DNA from: Aminobacter sp. AP02
GTDB lineage: Bacteria > Pseudomonadota > Alphaproteobacteria > Rhizobiales > Rhizobiaceae
DNA length: 64,000 bases
Assembly: GCF_003148805.1 (NCBI RefSeq)
Contig: NZ_QGGX01000013.1
Location: forward strand, 62,001 to 126,000
Direction of reading: 5' to 3'
Every line of letters starts with the position of its first letter. Positions within the stretch are counted from its first letter, which is position 1. Positions 6,635 to 14,910 of this stretch are shown piece after piece. Under the pieces are notes generated by a model. The model saw only the letters and a program-made list of their open reading frames with translations, ran no database searches and was not told where the DNA came from. Position numbers and translations under genes: made by a program.

Positions 6635-8146
6635 TCAAGCTTCTTCTTCGACGAAGACCTCGTCGCGCTTCTTGCGTACGGCGGGAAGCAGCACCACGAT
6701 CAGGACGCAGGCAGCCAATGCAAGCAGCAAGGCGCTGATCGGGCGGGTGACGAAGGTGGTGGGATCGCCGCGCGACAGGATCATGGCGCGGCGCAGGTTT
6801 TCTTCCAGCAACGGGCCGAGCACGAAGCCGAGCAATAGGGGAGCTGGCTCGCAACGCAATTTGACCAGCGCATAGCCGATGAGGCCGAAGAACGCGACGG
6901 CGTAAAGGTCGAAGACGTTGGAATTGACGCTGTAAACACCGATGGCACAGAACGCCATGATGATCGGAAACAGTACATAATAGGGCACGGTCAGAAGCTT
7001 AACCCACAGGCCGATCAGCGGCAGGTTGAGCACGATCAGCATCAGATTGCCGATCCACATCGAGGCGATGATGCCCCAGAATAGTGCCGGCTGCTCGGTC
7101 GCGACGTTGGGTCCGGGCACGATGCCCTGGATGATCATCGCGCCGATCATCAGTGCCATGACCGGATTGGCCGGGATGCCGAGCGTCAGCATCGGAATGA
7201 AAGATGTTTGCGCACCCGCATTGTTGGCCGATTCCGGCCCGGCAACGCCTGCAACCGCCCCCTTGCCGAATTCCTCCGGGTTCTTGGAAACGCGCTTCTC
7301 CACCGTATAGGAGGCGAATGCCGCAAGGATCGCGCCGCCGCCGGGCAGGATGCCAAGCGCTGAGCCGATGGCGGTGCCGCGCAGGATGGGCGCTGTCATC
7401 TCGCGGAAATCCTGGCGTGTCGGCATCAGGCCGGTAACCTTGGCCATCAGCACTTCGCGAGTCTTTTCACTTTCGAGATTGCGCAGGATCTCGGCCACGC
7501 CGAAGACGCCGACCGCAACGGCGACGAAGTTGAGCCCGTCGGCATATTCACGGATGCCAAGGGTGAAGCGCGGTGTGCCGGTATAGATGTCGGTGCCGAC
7601 GAGGCCGAGCAGCAGGCCGAGAACGACCATGGCCAATGCCTTGACGATCGAGCCATGGGCAAGCGCGATCGACGAGACGAGGCCGACGACCATTAGCGAG
7701 AAATATTCTGCGGCGCCGAATTGCAGCGCAATTGCCGTCAGCGGCGGCGCGAAGATGGCGACGAGGAATGTCGAAACGGTGCCGGCGAAGAACGAGCCGA
7801 TGGCCGCGATGGCGAGCGCCGCACCTGCACGGCCCTTGCGTGCCATCTGGTAGCCGTCGATGGCGGTGACAGCGGATGAGGATTCGCCCGGCATGTTGAT
7901 CAGGATCGCCGTGGTCGAGCCGCCATATTGCGCGCCATAGTAAATACCGGCGAGCATGATCAACGACGAGACCGGATCGCCGATCTGGAAGGTGATTGGC
8001 AGCAGCATGGCGATGGTGGCGGTTGCGCCGATGCCGGGCAATACGCCGATAAGCGTGCCGAGCAACACGCCGATCAGGCAGAAGCCGAGGTTGGCGATGG
8101 TCGAAGCGGTCGAGAAACCGAGCGCCAGATTGTCGAAGAGTTCCAT
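6635..8146 (-). CDS. tctA: Tripartite tricarboxylate transporter, large membrane subunit (TctA family)
   Basis: 503 residues with about 11-12 hydrophobic spans, normal for TctA. Family marks include the N-terminal GVLPGIGATATIAMLLP, the GGSTTAILINMPGESSS segment and, in the second half, ILPGGGAILAAFASY and GPESANNAGAQ; the two similar halves reflect internal duplication. It forms the channel that takes substrate from the binding protein using the ion gradient in the inner membrane. The ATG at 8146 is preferred because AGGAGG lies 5 bases ahead; a GTG sits one codon earlier. The tctB stop overlaps that ribosome site, so the two are coupled. Confidence 0.95.
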   Translation of the reverse strand: MELFDNLALGFSTASTIANLGFCLIGVLLGTLIGVLPGIGATATIAMLLPITFQIGDPVSSLIMLAGIYYGAQYGGSTTAILINMPGESSSAVTAIDGYQMARKGRAGAALAIAAIGSFFAGTVSTFLVAIFAPPLTAIALQFGAAEYFSLMVVGLVSSIALAHGSIVKALAMVVLGLLLGLVGTDIYTGTPRFTLGIREYADGLNFVAVAVGVFGVAEILRNLESEKTREVLMAKVTGLMPTRQDFREMTAPILRGTAIGSALGILPGGGAILAAFASYTVEKRVSKNPEEFGKGAVAGVAGPESANNAGAQTSFIPMLTLGIPANPVMALMIGAMIIQGIVPGPNVATEQPALFWGIIASMWIGNLMLIVLNLPLIGLWVKLLTVPYYVLFPIIMAFCAIGVYSVNSNVFDLYAVAFFGLIGYALVKLRCEPAPLLLGFVLGPLLEENLRRAMILSRGDPTTFVTRPISALLLALAACVLIVVLLPAVRKKRDEVFVEEEA

Positions 8147-8156
8147 CACATCCTCC

Positions 8157-8618
8157 TCAGAACGGCAGCCAGGGGCCGAAGCGCTGGAACGGCAGCCCGA
8201 GCGCGTAGCTGAACACGACGACCGAAAACAGCGTAACCCCGGCAGCGAGGATGATGGCGGCCAGCGGTTTCATCCGCGTCGATGCGAAGGCGGCAATCAG
8301 GCAGGTCAAGAAGATCGACGGCACGAAGCCGAGGCCGCGCACGGTGAGGCCGAAGAAGATCGGCGCCAGCAGGATGAAGGCCATGCCGCGCCAGGCGACC
8401 GGGCCAATCGGCTCGCCTTCAACTCGTGTTGCCTGGACGATGACGACGAGGCCGAGCAGGATCAGAACGGAAGCCAGGACCAGCGGAAAATACCCCGGTC
8501 CCATGCGGAATGTTGTGCCGAGTTCGAGACCGAGCGACTGGACGGCGAAGAAAGCACCGGTGGCAACGAAGATCGCGCCGCATGCGCCGTTGGTGGGGTC
8601 GATGGAAAGCTTGTTCAT
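8157..8618 (-). CDS. tctB: Tripartite tricarboxylate transporter, small membrane subunit (TctB family)
   Basis: 153 residues, four hydrophobic segments (about 12-32, 45-65, 78-97, 118-143), the standard TctB size and topology. The start is the ATG preceded by GAGGAAACC; an open extension of ten codons upstream lacks a ribosome site. FRMGPGYFPLVLA is the common TctB motif after helix 1. It partners TctA in the inner membrane. Located ten bases before tctA and about 200 bases after tctC, with a hairpin in that gap. Confidence 0.92.
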   Translation of the reverse strand: MNKLSIDPTNGACGAIFVATGAFFAVQSLGLELGTTFRMGPGYFPLVLASVLILLGLVVIVQATRVEGEPIGPVAWRGMAFILLAPIFFGLTVRGLGFVPSIFLTCLIAAFASTRMKPLAAIILAAGVTLFSVVVFSYALGLPFQRFGPWLPF

Positions 8619-8757
8619 GGTTTCCTCTTTGAGGTTCCATCTGGCCATGCCGGTTCATCCGCCCTGCTAAAGGCCAGGTCCTTTAGGGAGAATGCGGCAG
8701 GCCGAGGCATTGCCAATCTCCTCCCTGGACAGAGAGGGAGGTGAGCGAAGTGGAAAC

Positions 8758-8803
8758 CGGACTTGCGGGGGTGGCCAGGCGACGCCTGTCCACCCCAAGT
8801 CCG
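8758..8803 (-). promoter_or_regulatory. Long stem-loop between tctC and tctB
   Basis: CGGACTTG and CAAGTCCG form the outer stem; inside it GGGGTGG pairs with CCACCCC and CAGGCG with CGCCTG, leaving a nearly continuous hairpin of over 40 bases with no T-run. A smaller hairpin (CCTCCCT / AGAGGGAGG) lies at about 8720-8741. Such structures after a binding-protein gene usually stabilise its mRNA or reduce read-through, giving excess receptor over permease. Confidence 0.5.
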
Positions 8804-8815
8804 AGGCGCTTGCGC

Positions 8816-9793
8816 TTAATCGGCGAACTGGCCGGCGCTCTCGATGATCGGCTTCCAGCGGGCGATTTCGCCTTCGAGCTTGGCCTTGAGTGCAGCCGGG
8901 GTGGCGTCGGCTTCGGACGACGGCGCGGTGCCGAGTTCGGCAAATCGGGCAACGACGTTGGGGTCCTTTAGGGCTGCCTGCAGCGACTTGGACAGCCGCT
9001 CGGTCACCTCGGCCGGCGTGCCCTTGGGGGCGTAGAGTCCGTGCCAGATGCCGACTTCCATGCCGTCAAGGCCACCTTCCTTGGTGGTCGGAACGTCCTT
9101 CAGCACGTCGAGGCGCGCGGGAGAGGTGACCGCATAAGCCTTGATGGTGCCGCCCTGGATCTGCTTGGTGGTGTTGGTGGTCTGGTCGCACATAATGTCG
9201 ACCTGGCCGCCGAGCAGGTCGGTCATGGCTGGGCCGGTGCCCTTGTAGGGAACAGTTACCAGCGGGGTGCCGATGGCGCTCATGAACAGCATGCCGCACA
9301 GATGCGAGGCCGCACCGATGCCGGCATTGGCGACTGTCACGGTGTCCTTGTTTGCCTTGGCGTATTCGACCAGGCCCTTGAGGTCTGTCGGTGCGAGGTC
9401 CTTCTTGGCGACGATTGTCATTGGCACTTCGGTGACGAGGCCGACATATTCGAAGGCGTTCAGCGTGTCATAGGCGAGCTTGCGGTAGAGCGTGGCGCTG
9501 GTGGCCATGCCGATGTGGTGCAGCAAAAGCGTGTAGCCATCCGCATCGGCGGCGGCGACGCGGCCGGCACCGAGTGTTCCGCCGGCGCCGCCGACGTTTT
9601 CGACGATGACCTGCTGGCCGAGGTCCTTGGACATCGATTCGGCGACGAGGCGGGTGACCGTGTCGGTCGGGCCACCGGCCGAGAACGGTACGACCACGGT
9701 GATGGTGCGCTCAGGATAGGCCTGCGCGTCGGCGGCGAGCGGGAATACGGCAAGCGTTGCGGCGGCCGTCAGCGAGGCGAGCAGTCTCTTCAT
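8816..9793 (-). CDS. tctC: Tricarboxylate-type solute-binding receptor (TctC/Bug family)
   Basis: 325 residues with a cleavable signal peptide (KRLLASLTAAATLAVFPLAADA, cut after about residue 23). The Bug-family signature VVPFSAGGPTDTVTR follows, then ENVGGAGGTLGAG, and YKGTGPAMTDLLGGQVD in the second lobe. These periplasmic receptors bind carboxylates such as citrate through two bridging waters; the exact substrate cannot be read from sequence. GGGAGG lies 5 bases before the ATG. First gene of tctCBA and the likely target of the adjacent two-component system. Confidence 0.92.
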   Translation of the reverse strand: MKRLLASLTAAATLAVFPLAADAQAYPERTITVVVPFSAGGPTDTVTRLVAESMSKDLGQQVIVENVGGAGGTLGAGRVAAADADGYTLLLHHIGMATSATLYRKLAYDTLNAFEYVGLVTEVPMTIVAKKDLAPTDLKGLVEYAKANKDTVTVANAGIGAASHLCGMLFMSAIGTPLVTVPYKGTGPAMTDLLGGQVDIMCDQTTNTTKQIQGGTIKAYAVTSPARLDVLKDVPTTKEGGLDGMEVGIWHGLYAPKGTPAEVTERLSKSLQAALKDPNVVARFAELGTAPSSEADATPAALKAKLEGEIARWKPIIESAGQFAD

Positions 9794-9971
9794 GAAATCC
9801 TCCCGGGATCTGTTGTGCTTCCACCCGCGCCTGGTCCCTCCCGGCGCCGGCGGTGGATGGGCAATTACGAGCAGGGGGATTGGCGCGCTTCAATGCGAGA
9901 GGAACATTACGAGCGGTCAATTTCGCCCAATCGCAACACGGATGGGTGAAAAAGGTTACATCGCGCCGTCG

Positions 9972-9995
9972 CCATGTGTGCATTTCCACACATGG
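9972..9995. promoter_or_regulatory. 24-bp palindrome, candidate DctD-type enhancer site upstream of tctC
   Basis: CCATGTGTG and CACACATGG are perfect inverted arms around CATTTC. The site is about 180 bases upstream of the tctC start and just after the dctD stop, a usual distance for an upstream activator sequence used by sigma-54 activators. I searched the gap for a -24/-12 promoter and found none that is convincing. Confidence 0.55.
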
Positions 9996-10004
9996 AACAG
10001 GTGA

Positions 10005-11366
10005 TCATGCCTCTTGGGCGTCACTGTCACCCAGGCGGTTTTTGCCGAGGCCGTAGCGCTGCATCTTTTCGTAAAGCGTCTTGCGCGAGATTCCGAGCTG
10101 TTCATAGACCGGCTTGAGACTGCCGCCATGGGCAAGAAGAGCTGCCGAGATGGCATTTTTCTCGAAGTCGGCGACTCGGTCGGCAAGGCGATCACCGCTG
10201 CCATCTGGCTCGGCTGTCCCGTCGGGCAATTGCAGGCCAAGGCCGAGCACGAAGCGGTCGGCGGCGTTGCGCAGTTCGCGCACGTTGCCGGGCCAGTCGC
10301 GGCGGGCAATTTCAGCAATTGCCAGGGGCGGCACCTCGACGTCCTCGCGCCTATAACGGGTTGCGGCCTCGCGGGCCAACTGGAGGAAGAGTAGGGGCAC
10401 GTCCTCGCGCCTGCCCGAAAGGGCCGGCATGCGCAAGGTAACGACATTGAGGCGATAGAGCAGGTCGGCGCGGAAGCGGCCGGCCGCAACTTCGGCGTCG
10501 AGATCGACCTTGCTGGTAGCCACGAAGCGCACGTCGAGCGCGATCGGTTCGTTGGAGCCCAGGCGGGTGATCACGCGTTCCTGGATCACGCGCAGGAGCT
10601 TGACCTGCAGGTCCGCCGGCATCGAACCGATCTCGTCGAGCAGCACCGTGCCGCCGCGCGCATGCTCGAACTTGCCGTAGCGTGACCTGAGCGCGCCCGG
10701 AAAGGCGCCAGCCTCATGGCCGAACAGCTCGCTTTCGATCAGCGTTTCAGGCAGGGCGGCACAGTTGATCGCAACGAAGGGTTTTGTCGCGCGGCTGCTG
10801 ATATCGTGCAGGGCGCGCGCGGCGACCTCCTTACCCGTGCCCGTGTCGCCAATGATCAGAACATCGGCGTCGGTCGCGGCGACAGCGCGCAGCTTGTAGC
10901 GCAGGTCGACCATTGCCTGGCTGCGGCCGGGCAGGCGTGCTTCGATGTCGTCACGCTTGCCAGCGACGGCGCGCAGCTCGCGGTTTTCCAGCACCAGGTT
11001 GCGGCGGTCCGTGGCGCGCGCCGCCATCTCGGTGAGATGTTGGGTAACGAAGGGTTTTTCGACAAAATCATAGGCGCCTTCGCGCATCGCGCGAACGGCG
11101 AGCTGCACATCGCCGTGACCGGTGACAAGGATCACCGGAATGTCGGCGTCGATCTCGCGGATCCGGCTCATCAGCGTCATGCCGTCCATGCCGGGCATGC
11201 GCACATCGGTGATGACCACGCCGTTGAAACCTTGCGTGACAAAGTCGAGCGCGCGTTCGGCTGACGAAAAATCTTCGACCGTGAAGCCGGCAAGATCGAG
11301 CGACTGGGCGGTTGAGCGCCTGAGTTCGTCCTCGTCGTCAACCAGAAGAACGATGGGCGGCTTCAT
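10005..11366 (-). CDS. dctD: DctD-like sigma-54-dependent response regulator with GAFPGA loop
   Basis: 453 residues: receiver domain (about 1-120) with acidic pair DDE at 10-12, phosphoacceptor D54 and K104; AAA+ domain (about 145-375) with Walker A GDTGTGKE (173-180) and Walker B GGTVLLDE; Fis-type HTH at the end (LKPVYEQLGISRKTLYEKM). The loop that contacts sigma-54 reads GAFPGA at 220-225 instead of the canonical GAFTGA. Expected to be phosphorylated by the neighbouring kinase and to activate the C4-dicarboxylate/tricarboxylate transporter promoter. Its ATG overlaps the dctB stop. Whether it controls tctCBA or a distant dctA is inference from position. Confidence 0.9.
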   Translation of the reverse strand: MKPPIVLLVDDEDELRRSTAQSLDLAGFTVEDFSSAERALDFVTQGFNGVVITDVRMPGMDGMTLMSRIREIDADIPVILVTGHGDVQLAVRAMREGAYDFVEKPFVTQHLTEMAARATDRRNLVLENRELRAVAGKRDDIEARLPGRSQAMVDLRYKLRAVAATDADVLIIGDTGTGKEVAARALHDISSRATKPFVAINCAALPETLIESELFGHEAGAFPGALRSRYGKFEHARGGTVLLDEIGSMPADLQVKLLRVIQERVITRLGSNEPIALDVRFVATSKVDLDAEVAAGRFRADLLYRLNVVTLRMPALSGRREDVPLLFLQLAREAATRYRREDVEVPPLAIAEIARRDWPGNVRELRNAADRFVLGLGLQLPDGTAEPDGSGDRLADRVADFEKNAISAALLAHGGSLKPVYEQLGISRKTLYEKMQRYGLGKNRLGDSDAQEA

Positions 11367-13207
11367 TCCGCAGCCTCACGGACGGCCGCACGCGCCGCGT
11401 CTAGCTCGATGGTGAACAAGGCGCCACCTTCTTGGTGATTCAAAATGCAAAGACTCCCACCGAAGTCCTTGACGATATTATAGGAAATCGAAAGACCAAG
11501 GCCTAGCCCCTTGCCGACGCCCTTGGTTGAGAAGAACGGATCGAAGATGCGTTCGGCAATCGCTGCCGGCACACCTGGGCCGTGATCGCGAATCGAGATG
11601 GTCACTTTCGAGCCTTTGCGCCGTGCGCTGAGTTCGATGCTCCGGTCGGCAAGACCGTCGACGGCATCGGCAGCGTTGGTGACGATATTGACCAGCACCT
11701 GCTGCAGCCGCACTGAACCCGCCTTGACTGCGAGTGGCGTCGGACCAAGGTCGACAACCAACACAGCATCTGCCGCCTTGAGGCGCCCTGCCACAATTTC
11801 TTCGGTGTCGCGCACAACCTCTTCAAGTGATACCGGCCCGAGCTTCTGGTTGGGCTTGCGGGCAAAGTTCCTGAGGTGCCGGCTGATCGACGCCATCCGA
11901 TCCGCGAGTTTGGAAATGCGGGCGACATTGTCGCGCGCTTCGTCGATGCGGGCACGGTCGATCAGGGTCGCGGCGTTCTCGGCATAGGTCTTCACGGCTG
12001 CCAGCGGCTGATTGAATTCGTGCGAAAGTGCCGCCGACATCTGACCAAGGGCTGCGAGCTTGCCGGCCTGGATAAGGTCTGCCTGCGTCCGGCGGAGCTG
12101 CTGTTCGGTGGCGCGGCGTTCGCCAACTTCGGTCTCCAGCCGGCTGTTGACCTGTGCCAGATCGGCGGTGCGCTCCTCAACCCTACGCTCAAGCTCGACT
12201 TGCGCGCTTTGCTGCATCTGCATGCGCTCGGTGAGGCGGGCGCGGCGCTGCAGGATGATCGCGCCGCCGAGACCGGCAAGGCCGAGCGCGAGCAGGGCGG
12301 AGATGACAGCCGCCAGTGCTTGCGTATGCGCCGAAGCCGTGTCGGCGAGCACGCGAACCGTCCAGCGCGCCTCAGGCATCTGTTCGGCGAGTTCGAGAAA
12401 CTCCCGCGACTTGCCATCTTCGGTGATGCGCAGCAGCGAATTGCCTTCATTGGTGACGCTTCGCGCAACCGGCAGCTCTCGCAGCATAGCGTCAGCGTAA
12501 CGGCGAGAGGCTTCGGTACGGGCAAGGCGTTCGTCGGTCAGCGGGCGGAGGCTGGCGTAGAGCCAGCTTGGCCGGCCACTCATGAAGATGATGCCTTCGG
12601 GGTCGGTGACGATGATTTCTTGATCGCCGCCTTTCCACGACGCCTCGATGGCGTCGATGTCGACCTTGAAGACAACGACGCCACGAATTTCCATGCCGAT
12701 GCGGATCGGCGAGGAAAAATAATAGCCACGCTTAAGCGACGTGGTGCCGAGCGCAAAGAAGCGCCCTTGATTGCCACGAATGGCATCCTGGTAATAGGGC
12801 CGGTAAGAGAAGTTTTCGCCAACAAAGCTGATCGGCTGGTCGTGATTGGAGGCCGCGATCGTCTCTCCGCCGGGGACTAGCACGTAGATGTCAGAAGACT
12901 TCAATAGCGCATTGATTTCCTTAAGATAATCGTTGGCACTTGCCCGTAGTGACGGATTGTCCGGGTCGCTGACCAGCTCCTTGATATCGTCATGGTCGGC
13001 GATCAGTTCGGGCAATGGCTCGAAGCGGTTCATCTGGCCGGAGAGTGCGGCGACGGCGAGCCGCAGTGTGGTTTGGCCGCGCGATGCCGCCTCGTCGAGG
13101 TAGATCCGGTTGGCGAGAGCGCCACCGAAGAACACGATGGCCGCAGCCAGGGTCGCCACAGCGAGACCCGGCCACAGCCAACGGCGTCCTCCAAGAAATT
13201 GTGGCAT
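11363..13207 (-). CDS. dctB: DctB-like sensor histidine kinase
   Basis: About 614 residues. A first membrane helix (about 10-31), a 260-residue periplasmic double-PAS (dCache) domain with the FSYRPYYQDAIRGNQGRFFALG stretch typical of dicarboxylate sensors, a second helix near 297-320, a coiled-coil, then DHp with H396 in ALSHEFNQPLAA and an HATPase domain (NIVTNAADA, DHGPGV, GLGLGLSIS). The ligand is expected to be an extracellular carboxylate. The start is uncertain: ATG at 13207 was chosen over an in-frame TTG at 13261; both have weak ribosome sites. Overlaps dctD by four bases. Confidence 0.9.
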   Translation of the reverse strand: MPQFLGGRRWLWPGLAVATLAAAIVFFGGALANRIYLDEAASRGQTTLRLAVAALSGQMNRFEPLPELIADHDDIKELVSDPDNPSLRASANDYLKEINALLKSSDIYVLVPGGETIAASNHDQPISFVGENFSYRPYYQDAIRGNQGRFFALGTTSLKRGYYFSSPIRIGMEIRGVVVFKVDIDAIEASWKGGDQEIIVTDPEGIIFMSGRPSWLYASLRPLTDERLARTEASRRYADAMLRELPVARSVTNEGNSLLRITEDGKSREFLELAEQMPEARWTVRVLADTASAHTQALAAVISALLALGLAGLGGAIILQRRARLTERMQMQQSAQVELERRVEERTADLAQVNSRLETEVGERRATEQQLRRTQADLIQAGKLAALGQMSAALSHEFNQPLAAVKTYAENAATLIDRARIDEARDNVARISKLADRMASISRHLRNFARKPNQKLGPVSLEEVVRDTEEIVAGRLKAADAVLVVDLGPTPLAVKAGSVRLQQVLVNIVTNAADAVDGLADRSIELSARRKGSKVTISIRDHGPGVPAAIAERIFDPFFSTKGVGKGLGLGLSISYNIVKDFGGSLCILNHQEGGALFTIELDAARAAVREAAE

Positions 13208-13314
13208 CGATGCGCCCGAACCTGATTGATACTGCCGAGTATAGCGGTCGGTTGCGTTCAAACAACCAAGGCCCGGAACTCCGCTGGACGTCTTAGGTGC
13301 CGGCTAAGGCGGCG

Positions 13315-13809
13315 CTATTCCGCAGCTTCCGCCTCTGCCTTGCCTGCCGCATCCTGGCAGATGTCGCACCATTCGGCATTGACCAGCGTTGCCATGCGCT
13401 CGACCCCGATCCTGACTGCCGCATTGGTGGCACCGGCAGCCGGCACAACCTCGTCATAAGCGCGGAGCGATACGTCGCAATAGATCGGCAGCGGTGTCGC
13501 CAGGCCGAAGGGACAGACACCGCCCACCGGATGGCCGGTGATCTCGGCGACCTGCTCGACATCAAGCATGCGTGGCTTGCCGCCGAACGCATCGCGGGAT
13601 TTGCGGTTGTCGATGCGGGCGTCACCACGGGCAACGACCAGCAGGACGCGATCGCCGACGCGCAGGCAGATGGTCTTGGCGATCTGGGCGGGCTCGACCC
13701 CATGGGCCTCGGCCGCAAGTGTGACCGTCGCCGAGCTAGTTGGCGTCTCGATGACTTCGATGTCGGGGGCATGCTCGGCGAAGAAGGCTTTGACGGACTG
13801 CAGGCTCAT
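13315..13809 (-). CDS. YbaK/EbsC-family aminoacyl-tRNA deacylase
   Basis: 164 residues, one YbaK domain. The central AKTICLRVGDRVLLVVARGD strand pair with its conserved Lys and the GHPVGGVCPFG loop define the family, which hydrolyses mischarged tRNA (for example Cys-tRNA-Pro) in trans. The ATG follows GGAA at a good distance; an upstream GTG would add five codons. The last 15 residues are an acidic Ala/Glu tail. Monocistronic, facing the same way as the dct genes but separated by about 100 bases from dctB. Confidence 0.85.
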   Translation of the reverse strand: MSLQSVKAFFAEHAPDIEVIETPTSSATVTLAAEAHGVEPAQIAKTICLRVGDRVLLVVARGDARIDNRKSRDAFGGKPRMLDVEQVAEITGHPVGGVCPFGLATPLPIYCDVSLRAYDEVVPAAGATNAAVRIGVERMATLVNAEWCDICQDAAGKAEAEAAE

Positions 13810-13877
13810 GTTCGTTTCCAACACTTATCATCGCAAATTCGGCCCTGACTTCAGCCGTTGTGGTTGTGCTGTCAAGT

Positions 13878-14714
13878 TCAGATGCTTGGCAAGGCGCCAT
13901 CTGGCGAGCCGCCGATCATCCTGGTCAGTTCGGCGGCGGCAGCGCGAACGATTGGCCCGATTTCGGCTAGGCGTTCGGGTGTCACGCGTACAGTAGGTCC
14001 GGAAACCGAAACGCCGCCAATGGGTTCGCCGAATTCGTTGAACACTGCCGCTGCCACGCAGCGCATGCCGGGATAACGTTCTTCATCGTCCACCGACCAG
14101 CCGCGCGCGCGGATCTGGTCGAGGTCGCGGGCAAGGGCCGCCGGTTCTGAAAGCGTGCGTTCGGTATAAGCATCAAGGCCAGCCTTGCGAACGATCGCGT
14201 TGACGCGCTCGCGATCGAGATGAGCAAGCACTGCCTTGCCGATGCCCGACGCATGGAAGGGGCTGCGCGTGCCTGGTCGGAAGAAGGCGCGAATAGCCTG
14301 GTGCGTCTCGACCTGGCTGACGAAGACCACGCAGTCGTCTTCGGCGACGCCGAGATTGGCGGTTTCGCCGGTCTTTTCCATCAGCTCCTGCATGACGGTG
14401 CGGGCGCGGTCGACGAGCTTGCGCCGGCGCAGGAAGGCGGCACCCATGCGATAGGTCTCGACCCCGATCGACCAAAGCTGGCCGTCGCTTTCGAACTCGA
14501 CCATGCCGTGGTTCTGCAGCGTGGTCAGCATGCGGTAGGCGGTCGCCGCGGCAAGGTCCGATGCCGCTGAAATCTCGCTCAGCGAAAGCCCATCGCTGTG
14601 GGCGACGATGGCAAGGATGCGCAGCGCCCGATCAAGCGACTGCACCGATCCGGCCTCGGGCGCCGGCTGGAATGCTCGCGGTCTTCCGCGTTGGCGCTTT
14701 TCGGTCGTTGCCAT
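13878..14714 (-). CDS. IclR-family regulator, probable repressor of the gcl operon
   Basis: 278 residues from the ATG that follows GGAG by 6 bases. N-terminal winged helix (about 23-85: VQSLDRALRILAIVAHS, LSLSEISAASDLAAATAYRMLTTL split by a turn) and a C-terminal IclR effector domain with GIGKAVLAHL and GVSVSGPTVRVTPERL. It is divergent from gcl with a 196-base AT-rich gap, the arrangement of AllR/GclR-type regulators that respond to glyoxylate or allantoin metabolites. The effector is inferred from the neighbours. Confidence 0.88.
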   Translation of the reverse strand: MATTEKRQRGRPRAFQPAPEAGSVQSLDRALRILAIVAHSDGLSLSEISAASDLAAATAYRMLTTLQNHGMVEFESDGQLWSIGVETYRMGAAFLRRRKLVDRARTVMQELMEKTGETANLGVAEDDCVVFVSQVETHQAIRAFFRPGTRSPFHASGIGKAVLAHLDRERVNAIVRKAGLDAYTERTLSEPAALARDLDQIRARGWSVDDEERYPGMRCVAAAVFNEFGEPIGGVSVSGPTVRVTPERLAEIGPIVRAAAAELTRMIGGSPDGALPSI

Positions 14715-14910
14715 GCCAGGCTCCAATATTCGTTTAAAAAACTTTTTCACTCGTTTTGCGGCGTGACGCAACGAAAAATGAAAACACACGATAAATCAAC
14801 GTGAAAGGTGCCAATCTAAATAATGAAAAAATATTTTGAAAAAATTGCAAAAACCCGAGCACGGTGAGACGATCAGCCAACATTCAGTTTTGATCGTTGG
14901 AGGTAAGTCC
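14715..14910. promoter_or_regulatory. Divergent promoter/operator region between the IclR regulator and gcl
   Basis: Noticeably AT-rich against its surroundings, with repeated TGAAAAA blocks: AATGAAAAAATA at about 14822-14833 and TTGAAAAAATTG at about 14836-14847, plus TTTTTCACTCG and CGTGAAAGG elements. These would suit IclR dimer binding. No single perfect palindrome or consensus promoter could be fixed by eye. Confidence 0.4.

Noticed and set aside
6350-6838. 162-codon plus-strand ORF overlapping the end of tctA
   Set aside because: Overlaps the terminator hairpin and the tctA coding sequence; composition is shadow-like.
7956-8744. 262-codon plus-strand ORF over tctA/tctB
   Set aside because: Antisense to two well-supported transporter genes and without family features.
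9829-9842. Minus-strand GG-N10-GC (GGGAGGGACCAGGC) as a sigma-54 promoter for tctC
   Set aside because: Only the GG and GC match; the rest of the -24/-12 consensus is absent.
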